Assembly: GCA_946479015.1 (NCBI GenBank)
Contig: CAMLEQ010000257.1
Span: 1-5,855, forward strand
From: an uncultured Gemmatimonadota bacterium
GTDB lineage: Bacteria > Gemmatimonadota > Gemmatimonadetes > Gemmatimonadales > Gemmatimonadaceae
Direction of reading: 5' to 3'
Length of the DNA: 5,855 bases
Position 1 is the first letter of the stretch. Each line of letters opens with the position of its first letter. The notes under the pieces were generated by a model. The model ran no database searches. It was not told the DNA's origin and worked only from the letters and a program-made list of their open reading frames with translations. The position numbers and the translations under genes are program-made. This document shows, in pieces, positions 1 through 5,855 of this stretch.

Positions 1-73
1 CCGGGTTGATCTGGTCCACGACCGAGGCCGGGTCGTTGTCGAAGGCGATGATCACGGGCGTGCGCCGCGACAG
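1..73 (-). other. Probable fragment of a minus-strand coding region at the window edge
   Basis: Read on the minus strand with codons in the register of position 73, this stretch gives a natural-looking peptide containing PVIIAFDNDPASVVDQINP, in which nearly every codon ends in G or C. The two plus-strand readings look like shadows. The frame continuous with the downstream gene has many A/T third positions and an H/D/R/V-rich peptide, and the third frame gives an S/T/G-rich peptide. The same two flavours appear on the antisense strand of the definite genes in this window. No ATG, GTG or TTG precedes the fragment at a sensible place: the only in-frame candidates are GTG at 55-53 or CTG at 73-71, and neither has a ribosome-binding site. 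The carboxyl end lies outside the window. I do not recognise the family. It may be one side of an assembly or genomic junction. Confidence 0.35.
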
Positions 74-652
74 GCGGCCGCCGCCCCGTCCGAGAGCGCC
101 GCCGCGGCGCCCGCCGCGGCGGCGACGGCGGAGCCCTCCGCGAGCGCCGGCACGCTCGCCGTGGACCACCGCACGACGCTCCAACTCGCTCCCGATGGCG
201 ACGCGGCGCTCGCGGAGCTGTCGCCGCGGACGCGCGTGGTCACGCTCGCGCGCGAGCGCGGCTGGGTGCGCGTGCAGGTGGAGGGGTGGGTGCGCGCGAC
301 CGATCTGGCGCCGGTGGACACCACCGTGCTCACCGCCATCAGCGCCGCCGACCTGCGCGCGGAGCCGGACAAGTACCAGGGGGAGACCGTGCGCTGGGCG
401 GTGCAGAAGATCGCGCTCCAGACCGCGGATCCGCTCCGACGCGGCTTCGCCCCCGACGAGCCGTATCTCCTCGCCCGCGGCCCGGGGAAGGAGAACTCGC
501 TCCTCTACCTCGCGCTCCCGCCGTCGCTCGTGGAGCAGGCGCGCCGCATCGAGCCGCTCTCCACGGTGCTGGTCACCGCGCGCGTGCGCGCGGGACGAAG
601 CGAGCCGTCCGGGGTACCACTCCTGGATGTCGTGAGCATCGCCCAGCGCTGA
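2..652 (+). CDS. SH3-like domain protein with C-terminal OB-fold-like domain, 5' end not resolved
   Basis: This is an open frame from the window edge to the TGA at 650-652. From about position 74 it reads as an Ala/Pro/Ser/Glu-rich linker. At codons 49-103 (counted from position 2) follows a bacterial SH3-like domain, with the typical ending GWVRVQVEGWVRATDL. The last ~105 residues contain DKYQGETVRWAVQKI and end in VTARVRAGRSEPSGVPLLDV. That pattern of a KY.G..V strand and a closing beta hairpin resembles the OB-fold tRNA_anti-like family, but this is a weak match by eye. Such SH3 domains usually bind cell-wall peptides in exported proteins, which suits the transpeptidase neighbours. The only in-frame ATG/GTG/TTG is the GTG at 161, which would remove the first strand of the SH3 domain, so the true start is probably missing. 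The first ~70 nt have the wrong codon bias for this frame. No signal peptide is visible in what remains. Confidence 0.6.
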   Translation, partial: RVDLVHDRGRVVVEGDDHGRAPRQAAAAPSESAAAAPAAAATAEPSASAGTLAVDHRTTLQLAPDGDAALAELSPRTRVVTLARERGWVRVQVEGWVRATDLAPVDTTVLTAISAADLRAEPDKYQGETVRWAVQKIALQTADPLRRGFAPDEPYLLARGPGKENSLLYLALPPSLVEQARRIEPLSTVLVTARVRAGRSEPSGVPLLDVVSIAQR

Positions 653-743
653 CGCGCGCCCGGGCGGCACCGCACTTGCCAAATCGTTCGTCGAGCGCGC
701 CGCACGCGCGCCGGCGGCGCTCCATCTCCCGATCGCATCCCGA

Positions 744-1424
744 ATGACTTTCCGCCAGTTCCGTCAACGCCACCCGGGCTTCGTCTCCGCGATCGCGATC
801 GTGCTGCTGGCCTTTCTCGCGCTCGATGGGTGGCTCGTGTACAAGCGGGTGACGTACCAGCAGGAGATCGCCCGGCTGCGGTCGGGGATGAGCGACTTCG
901 AGCGCAAGCGCACCGACGCGATCCTCGACTCGCGGGAGCGCCGCTTCGAGATGATGATGCAGCTGCTGCGTCGTCAGGCCAATCTGGACAAGGAGATCCA
1001 CCTCGCCGTCTCGGTGGACTCGGCGCGCATGTACCTCGAGCGCGACGGGGCGCTGCTGCGGGAGATCCCGGTGGAGGTGGGACCGGAGCGCCGGATCGGC
1101 ACCCCGCCCGACACGGTCCCCATGGCGGTGCCGCGCGGCGCGCGCTCCGTGCAGCTGGTGCTCGGCGCCGGCGACAGTTGGGAGGTCCCCGATTGGGTGT
1201 ACCGCGACCGCGGCATCCCGGTGCCCGCCGACCGGACGGTGAAGGGGGCGCTCGGTCCCGTGGCGATCCTGCTCGATGGCGGCACGGTGATCTACTCCCT
1301 CCCCGAGGCCGGCCCCCTCAACGACTCCAGCTACGTGCTCCCCGGCAGCATCCGCGTGCGCGCGGAGGATCTTCGCGCGATCGTGCCGAACCTGGGGAAG
1401 GGCACGTCGGTCTACTTCTACTGA
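744..1424 (+). CDS. Membrane-anchored L,D-transpeptidase-fold protein lacking the catalytic residues (probable pseudoenzyme)
   Basis: 226 residues from an ATG without a clear Shine-Dalgarno sequence. Residues ~13-34 form a signal anchor (hydrophobic FVSAIAIVLLAFLALDGWLV), so the rest should lie outside the cytoplasmic membrane. Residues ~36-82 are heptad-like and charged, probably a coiled coil. The remainder aligns by eye with the YkuD domain of the next gene: both begin with a short strand of the type AVSVDSARMYL, both have a W.VP.DW.Y core (WEVPDWVY here), and both end in an R.R.ED...IVP..G..V..Y pattern. The active-site segment is altered. The live enzyme's SHGCVRLRNED corresponds to LPGSIRVRAED here, so the nucleophile Cys is Ser202, the preceding His is Pro200, and the upstream ALHG His aligns roughly with Tyr184. 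Only the Arg after the nucleophile (Arg204) remains. Transpeptidation is therefore unlikely, and a scaffold, regulator or substrate-binding role is inferred. It sits 16 nt before the active paralogue and is probably co-transcribed with it. Confidence 0.8.
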   Translation: MTFRQFRQRHPGFVSAIAIVLLAFLALDGWLVYKRVTYQQEIARLRSGMSDFERKRTDAILDSRERRFEMMMQLLRRQANLDKEIHLAVSVDSARMYLERDGALLREIPVEVGPERRIGTPPDTVPMAVPRGARSVQLVLGAGDSWEVPDWVYRDRGIPVPADRTVKGALGPVAILLDGGTVIYSLPEAGPLNDSSYVLPGSIRVRAEDLRAIVPNLGKGTSVYFY

Positions 1425-1440
1425 CTCGACCTCCATCAGC

Positions 1441-2289
1441 GTGCGACTCTTTCGCGACAGCCCCCGATACGCCCTCTCCGCGCTCGCCCTCACGCTGCTC
1501 GTGGCGGCGGGGAGCGCGGCGCTGCTCTTCTCCACCGCGCAGATCCGCTTCCGGCGCGACATCAACCGCATCGTGTTCAACCGGAACTGGGACCTGCTCG
1601 ACCAGGTGAGCCGGCAGGCCGGGCTGGTGAACGACTCGCTCGCGCAGACGCTCGCCGCCAGCCCGCAGCCCTCGGCGGCGCAGGGGTACATCGTGGTGAG
1701 CATCGAGGACCGCCGCCTCTGGTACAAGAAAGGGGACGAGACGCTGTACACCACCCAGGTGGCGGTGGGGAGCGGGAAGACGCTGGTCAAGCACGACGGC
1801 CGGGACGAGTACAAGTTCGACACGCCGCGCGGGCGGCTGGTGGTCCAGAGCAAGGAGGCGGATCCGGTGTGGGTCCCCCCCGACTGGCACTATCTCGAGA
1901 TCGCGCGCAAGAAGGGGCTCGGCCTCGTGAAGCTCACGCGCGGGCAGAGCATCCCCACGCCGGACGGCGCGGTGGTGACCGTGGTGGGGAACGACGTGGT
2001 GAAGAGGTTCCCCGACGGGAAGGTGGTGCCGTACGAGGCGAGTGAGGGGCACGAGATCGTGGTGGGCGGGAACCTGATCGTGCCGCCGTACGGGACCAAT
2101 CAGCGGAAGTACGACGGAGTGCTTGGGACGCACCGATTGAACCTGGGGGATGGGTACGCGCTGCACGGCACGGACGAGCCGACGTCGATCGGGAAGGCGG
2201 TGAGCCACGGCTGCGTCCGGCTGCGGAACGAGGACATCGACTACCTGTACAGCATCGTCCCCGTGGGGACGCCGGTGTTCATCTACTGA
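1441..2289 (+). CDS. L,D-transpeptidase (YkuD family), membrane-anchored, intact active site
   Basis: 282 residues from a GTG that lies 16 nt after the previous stop; I see no good Shine-Dalgarno sequence. Residues ~10-31 are a hydrophobic signal anchor (YALSALALTLLVAAGSAALL), followed by a helical linker to ~85. The YkuD catalytic domain fills ~86-282, starting at YIVVSIEDRRLWYKKGD. The catalytic signature is complete: His242 in ALHG, then Ser255-His256-Gly257-Cys258-Val259-Arg260, with Cys258 as nucleophile. Enzymes of this family cleave the L-Lys/mDAP-D-Ala bond of a tetrapeptide donor stem. They then form 3-3 (mDAP-mDAP) cross-links in the periplasm, or attach proteins to the wall. The domain has a long insert (~120-215) before the active site, including WVPPDWHYLEIARKKG, which is shared in shorter form with the upstream paralogue. 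The exact acceptor cannot be told from sequence. Identification as a YkuD enzyme is secure. Confidence 0.93.
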   Translation: MRLFRDSPRYALSALALTLLVAAGSAALLFSTAQIRFRRDINRIVFNRNWDLLDQVSRQAGLVNDSLAQTLAASPQPSAAQGYIVVSIEDRRLWYKKGDETLYTTQVAVGSGKTLVKHDGRDEYKFDTPRGRLVVQSKEADPVWVPPDWHYLEIARKKGLGLVKLTRGQSIPTPDGAVVTVVGNDVVKRFPDGKVVPYEASEGHEIVVGGNLIVPPYGTNQRKYDGVLGTHRLNLGDGYALHGTDEPTSIGKAVSHGCVRLRNEDIDYLYSIVPVGTPVFIY

Positions 2290-2302
2290 CCGTATGGTCA
2301 GT
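2285..2302. other. Perfect inverted repeat over the transpeptidase stop codon
   Basis: ACTGACC-GTAT-GGTCAGT is a 7-bp perfect stem with a 4-nt loop. It includes the TGA stop (2287-2289) of the L,D-transpeptidase gene. No T-run follows, so it is not a textbook intrinsic terminator. It could still help end or protect the upstream transcript. Its core TGACCGTATGGTCA also resembles the palindromes bound by TetR-family repressors, and it lies at the start of the intergenic region that should hold the promoter of the peptidase operon. Both roles are inference. Confidence 0.45.
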
Positions 2303-2374
2303 CAACTGCTTGTCGCGACTTGGGTTGCGGCTGGCCGAGGGCAGGCGTCCCCCGTTAGGTTCAGAATGTTCATA

Positions 2375-2388
2375 CCCTCGATCGAGGG
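2375..2388. repeat. 14-nt perfect palindrome directly 5' of the riboswitch
   Basis: CCCTCGATCGAGGG is a perfect palindrome and can fold into a 5-bp hairpin with a GATC loop. It ends at the base before the predicted P1 helix of the riboswitch, so in RNA it could stack on P1. It could also be a DNA operator near the start of the leader transcript. A weak -10-like TAGGTT lies at 2356-2361, but I found no convincing -35 element with it. Confidence 0.4.
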
Positions 2389-2482
2389 CTCCTTGTAAAA
2401 GGGCACGTCGGCCCGAGTGAGGCCGGCACGCAAAGCCAAGAGGCGACGTCTGCGGTCGTCGCTAGTCTGGTTGCCAGGGAGG
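2389..2482 (+). ncRNA. GEMM-type riboswitch candidate (cyclic di-GMP class I)
   Basis: The leader carries hallmark pieces of the GEMM aptamer in order. There is an AAAAGGGCA block at 2397-2405. A 7-bp hairpin follows, 2407-2413 with 2421-2427, whose 7-nt loop contains GTGA. Next comes the highly conserved linker ACGCAAAGCC at 2428-2437. A second, 6-bp hairpin pairs 2443-2448 with 2457-2462, and a closing CTGGTTGCCAGG segment runs 2467-2478. A P1 helix closes the junction: CTCCTTG at 2389-2395 pairs over 7 bp (one G-U) with CAGGGAG at 2475-2481. By hand alignment to the Vibrio cholerae Vc2 aptamer, the base at the G20 position is G. As I recall the literature, that favours cyclic di-GMP over the cyclic GMP-AMP variant. 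Not seen: a standard GAAA tetraloop or a canonical 11-nt receptor. P1 includes the Shine-Dalgarno bases of the next gene, so ligand-stabilised P1 would be expected to block translation (inference). Confidence 0.75.
2477..2482 (+). promoter_or_regulatory. Shine-Dalgarno GGGAGG, embedded in riboswitch P1
   Basis: GGGAGG lies 5 nt before the GTG at 2488 and supports that start for the first M15 peptidase. Bases 2477-2481 are also the 3' strand of the predicted P1 helix (pairing with 2389-2393), so ribosome access and ligand-bound aptamer folding should be mutually exclusive. Confidence 0.75.
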
Positions 2483-2487
2483 TACCC

Positions 2488-3468
2488 GTGCACCATCCAG
2501 AGACGCGCGCGCGCCGCGGCATTCGCGCACTCGGCTTGCTCGCCACCGTCGGCGTCGCTGCCGCGGTGGCGGCGGGAACCACGGCGAATCTCGATGCTCG
2601 TCCGGTCCGCAGGACCATGCTCCACCGCGTGACCACTCCGGTCGCGCCGCCCCCGGCGGCCAATCTCCTGGCCTTCGATTCGCTGATTGGCCGCAGTGGG
2701 AAGCTTCGTGCGCTCTTCGTGAGCCGCACGAAGCCGGCGTTCGCCATCTCCGCCCTCGAGCAGCTCTTCGGCGACAGCGCCGTGCGCACGCCGGGGGTGT
2801 ACACGGTGAACGACAGCGGCGCCGACCGGACGTTCGCGCTCATCACCATGCTCCCCTTCTCCGCGAAGCGGAAAGGGCGCATCGGGGAGTATCGGATCGG
2901 CTACTGGCCCTACGAGCGGCATCCCGCGCGCTCCACGGCCTACGCCGATCCCGACGGGTTCATCGAGGTCACCCCGGACAATCAGGAGACGCACGTCTCG
3001 GAGCACTTCGAGCTGCGCGACTTCCTGACCCACGACCAGCAGGACGTGTGGCCGAAGTACCTCGTTCTCGACGAGCGGCTGATCGACAAGCTCGAGCTCG
3101 TGATCGAGGACCTGAACGCCCACGGGGTGCCCGTCACGCACCTGGCCGTGATGTCCGGCTTTCGCACTCCGCAGTACAACATCAAGGGAGTGGGGGAGGG
3201 GGGGCGCGCGCGCGACAGCCGTCACCAGTACGGTGACGCCGCCGATGTCTTCGTCGATGACGACGGCAACGGGCGCATGGACGACCTGAACCACGACGGA
3301 CGGATCGACTGGCGCGATGCGCGCGTCATCCGCGATGCGGTGGATCGGGTCGAGGCCGCGCACCCGGAGCTCGTGGGCGGCGTGGGGCTGTATCGCGCCA
3401 CGGCGGCGCACGGACCGTTCGCGCACGTGGATGCGCGAGGCAACCGCGCCCGTTGGGGAATGGGTTGA
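2488..3468 (+). CDS. Exported M15/DUF882-type zinc peptidase (probable murein endopeptidase), with two EF-hand-like loops
   Basis: 326 residues, GTG start fixed by GGGAGG 5 nt upstream. Residues ~1-32 are a signal peptide (Arg-rich, then ALGLLATVGVAAAVAAG). Residues ~50-165 form a beta-rich region ending in GEYRIGYWP. The M15A/DUF882 peptidase region starts near EHFELRDFL and contains MSGFRTPQYN (222-231) and SRHQYGDAAD. Likely zinc ligands are His246, Asp253 and His313 (in AHVDARG). Directly after Asp253 comes an insertion with two calcium-loop patterns: D257-D259-N261-G262-D265, and D266-N268-D270-G271-I273-D274-D277, the second being a perfect EF-hand/dockerin-type loop. M15 enzymes cleave peptide stems; the E. 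coli DUF882 member MepK/YcbK cuts 3-3 cross-links. The exact bond cut here is unknown. Translation is predicted to be controlled by the riboswitch in its leader. Confidence 0.9.
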   Translation: MHHPETRARRGIRALGLLATVGVAAAVAAGTTANLDARPVRRTMLHRVTTPVAPPPAANLLAFDSLIGRSGKLRALFVSRTKPAFAISALEQLFGDSAVRTPGVYTVNDSGADRTFALITMLPFSAKRKGRIGEYRIGYWPYERHPARSTAYADPDGFIEVTPDNQETHVSEHFELRDFLTHDQQDVWPKYLVLDERLIDKLELVIEDLNAHGVPVTHLAVMSGFRTPQYNIKGVGEGGRARDSRHQYGDAADVFVDDDGNGRMDDLNHDGRIDWRDARVIRDAVDRVEAAHPELVGGVGLYRATAAHGPFAHVDARGNRARWGMG

Positions 3469-4535
3469 GCGACCAGGGCAACGATTCCAGGAGCGATTCG
3501 ACCACAACTCGAGCGGGGAAGCGCGCGCCGGCGCCGGGCCGGCGCGCGGCGCGTGCCACGACGTTCATCGTCGCGCTCGCGTCCGCCGTCGGATTCATCA
3601 CCACGTATCAGCCGCCGCGCGCCCTCGCTCGCGCGCCATTCGGCGATCACGTTCCGCTGGACAGCAACGTACCGCGCGTGCGGCTCGCCTCCTCCGCCTT
3701 CGGCCGGAGCGGGGCGCTGCAGGTGCGCTTCGCGCTCCCCGGAGAGCGGGTGGACTATCCACTCGAGCTGCGTGGCGACACCACCGGCCTCGACTACGTG
3801 TGGGAGCGGCTCGCCGACTCGATGCCGATCCACGCGCTGCGCCCCTTCACCGGCGACTCGCTCATGGTGCCGGCCGATCCGGGGTTCTACCAGCTCGCGC
3901 TCGTGCGCGATGGGCTGCGCCGCGTCGTGAACGGCCTCACGCTCGCCGTGATCGTGCCCTTCGACGCGAAGAAGGGGCCGGTGCTCGATGGGTACCGCAT
4001 GGGCACCTACCCCGGCGAGCGCTCCGGGCACGCCGACCCGGACCGCCCCGCGGGGTTCGTGCGCGTGACGGCCGACGAGGCGGACCTGCAGATCACGAGG
4101 CACCTCCGTCTCTCCGACTTCCTCACGCGCGACGGGCAGGACACCTGGCCGCGCTACGCCGCGGTGAACCCGCGCGTCCTCGACAAGCTCGAGCTGGTGG
4201 TGGAGCGGATCTCGCACTCGCTCGGCGAGCGCACGCCCGAGGTGGAGGTCGACGTCCACTCCGCGTTCCGCACGCCGGCGTGGAACCGGCGCGTGCCGCG
4301 CGCCGCGCGCGACAGCCGCCACCAGTTCGGCGATGCGGTGGACGTGGCCATCGACGCCAACGGCGACGGCCGCATGGACGCCAGGGATGCGCGTCTGGTG
4401 GCCGCGGCGGTGGACTCGGTGGAGGCGGAGTATCCCGACCTCGTGGGGGGGATGGGGCTGTATACCAGCGGACGTTATCGCCATCCTTACGTGCACATCG
4501 ATGCACGCGGCACCCGCGCGCGCTGGCGCGGGTGA
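3465..4535 (+). CDS. Second exported M15/DUF882-type zinc peptidase, paralogue of the preceding gene
   Basis: 356 residues from the TTG at 3465, which overlaps the previous TGA (TTGA) and has GGGGA 5 nt upstream. A TTG at 3453 would add 4 residues and cannot be excluded. A long charged N-terminus (to ~30) leads to a signal anchor or signal peptide, TTFIVALASAVGFITTY (32-48). A beta-rich middle region ends in GYRMGTYPGER. The peptidase region parallels its neighbour: LRLSDFLTRDGQDTWPRY, then HSAFRTPAWN (Arg269; the usual Gly of SGFR is Ala). Zinc ligands are His286 and Asp293 in SRHQFGDAVD, and His344 in YVHIDARG. Only one calcium-type loop follows Asp293 (D297-N299-D301-G302-D305-D308), 9 residues shorter than in the first copy. 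The ligands are intact, so it is probably active. The overlap implies translational coupling, so the riboswitch probably affects both copies. Confidence 0.88.
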   Translation: MSDQGNDSRSDSTTTRAGKRAPAPGRRAARATTFIVALASAVGFITTYQPPRALARAPFGDHVPLDSNVPRVRLASSAFGRSGALQVRFALPGERVDYPLELRGDTTGLDYVWERLADSMPIHALRPFTGDSLMVPADPGFYQLALVRDGLRRVVNGLTLAVIVPFDAKKGPVLDGYRMGTYPGERSGHADPDRPAGFVRVTADEADLQITRHLRLSDFLTRDGQDTWPRYAAVNPRVLDKLELVVERISHSLGERTPEVEVDVHSAFRTPAWNRRVPRAARDSRHQFGDAVDVAIDANGDGRMDARDARLVAAAVDSVEAEYPDLVGGMGLYTSGRYRHPYVHIDARGTRARWRG

Positions 4536-4560
4536 CCGCGGCTCACACACGGACGGGGCG

Positions 4561-4958
4561 ATGAACGAGCTCTTGCGGGATCGGATCGTCCGGAAGCTGG
4601 AGACGCTTCCGGACGAGCGCGGCTATCAACTGCTCGACTACCTGGAGTTCCTGGAGTCGAAGTACGCGGACAAGACGGCGCAGACGCCGAACGTCTTTCA
4701 GCGCTTCGCCGAGGGGGTGGAGGACAGCCTGCGCGCGGGGCGCGTCTCCGCGTCCACGATCGCCGAGACGATGGGGCTGCTCAACAAGGCGATGGGGGTG
4801 CTCTCCGGCGTCGCGGCGGCCGGGCGGTCGGTGGCGAGCGACGTGGTGACCGCGGCGACGCGCGGCACGCCCCGTGCGACCGGGGAGCAGGGGGCGGGGG
4901 AGCCGCCCTCATCCACCGCGTCGTCCACGGAACCCCCAGCCACCGGAGAGCCCCCGAA

Positions 4959-4962
<4 letters not shown>
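4561..4962 (+). CDS. Small helical DUF2281-like protein with disordered tail
   Basis: 133 residues from an ATG with a weak purine-rich GGACGGGG just upstream; 25 nt after the second peptidase. The first ~40 residues (MNELLRDRIVRKLETLPDER, then QLLDYLEFLESKYADK) match the helix-LPxx-helix style of DUF2281-type proteins, short alpha-helical polypeptides of unclear function. A second amphipathic region follows (NVFQRFAEGVEDSLRAGRVS, then IAETMGLLNKAMGVLSGVAA). The last ~35 residues are Pro/Ser/Thr/Glu/Gly-rich and probably unstructured. No signal peptide or membrane segment of convincing length is seen, so it is probably cytoplasmic. Its stop overlaps the next start by 4 nt, linking it to the YkvA-family protein. 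The role is unknown. Confidence 0.8.

Positions 4963-5855
<893 letters not shown>

Noticed and set aside
6..635. Plus-strand open frame starting with an ATG at the left edge
   Set aside because: After the first ~70 nt it becomes an Arg/Pro/Ser-rich shadow of the SH3 frame; its first residues are the S/T/G-rich reading opposite a more convincing minus-strand peptide.
676..704. Possible promoter before the first transpeptidase-like gene (TTGCCA at 676-681)
   Set aside because: It resembles the guaB -35, but the sequence at the matching -10 position is GCCGCA, so no promoter is supported.
573..1853. Long minus-strand open frame (426 codons)
   Set aside because: It spans two definite transpeptidase genes on the opposite strand, has shadow-type composition (H/R/P/V-rich) and no recognisable domain; long antisense frames are expected at this GC content.
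2325..2361. Possible promoter of the riboswitch leader (TAGGTT at 2356-2361)
   Set aside because: The -10-like hexamer is plausible, but the -35 candidates (TTGCGG at 2325, TGGCCG at 2332) have wrong spacing or poor match, so it is not listed as a feature.
2417..2632. Short plus-strand frame beginning inside the riboswitch
   Set aside because: It runs through the aptamer and out of frame over the peptidase signal sequence; Arg/Ala-rich shadow without a ribosome-binding site.
3222..4550. Long minus-strand open frame (442 codons)
   Set aside because: Antisense to the second M15 gene, whose zinc motifs and signal peptide are clear; the peptide is H/R/V/E-rich like other in-register shadows here.

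Overview
This GC-rich window with strongly G/C-biased third codon positions looks like an ordinary bacterial chromosome. It resembles Gemmatimonadota or a similar high-GC, diderm-type lineage, but that placement is an inference from gene style and codon bias. The dominant theme is peptidoglycan remodelling. No mobile element, CRISPR array, tRNA or rRNA was recognised.

Layout. At the left edge, about 70 nt look like the inside of a minus-strand gene. They run without a visible gene boundary into a plus-strand gene for a bacterial SH3 domain plus a possible OB-fold domain (to 652). Next are two membrane-anchored proteins of the L,D-transpeptidase (YkuD) fold. The first (744-1424) has lost the catalytic Cys and His and looks like a pseudoenzyme. 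The second (1441-2289) has an intact HG...SHGCVR active site. The 198-nt gap after it holds a stem-loop over the stop codon, a 14-nt palindrome, and a structured leader that I read as a GEMM-type (cyclic di-GMP class I) riboswitch. Its closing helix contains the Shine-Dalgarno sequence of the next gene.

Behind the riboswitch is a compact, probably co-transcribed set. It contains two tandem paralogous exported M15/DUF882 zinc peptidases (2488-3468 and 3465-4535, overlapping by 4 nt), a small helical DUF2281-like protein (4561-4962) and a DUF1232/YkvA-family membrane protein (4959-5402, overlapping its neighbour by 4 nt). A separate transcription unit then begins: a promoter-like TTGCCC-N17-TAGCTT, a leader with a strong hairpin, and the start of guaB (IMP dehydrogenase), cut by the window end.

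Working model (inference). YkuD enzymes make 3-3 peptidoglycan cross-links, and a DUF882/M15 enzyme (MepK/YcbK in E. coli, encoded next to the L,D-transpeptidase YcbB/LdtD) cleaves them. The window would therefore hold a builder (plus a catalytically dead partner) and two cleavers, with cleaver translation gated by a second messenger through the riboswitch. The GEMM riboswitch with the ribosome-binding site in P1 and the dead/live L,D-transpeptidase pair are the two observations most worth following up.
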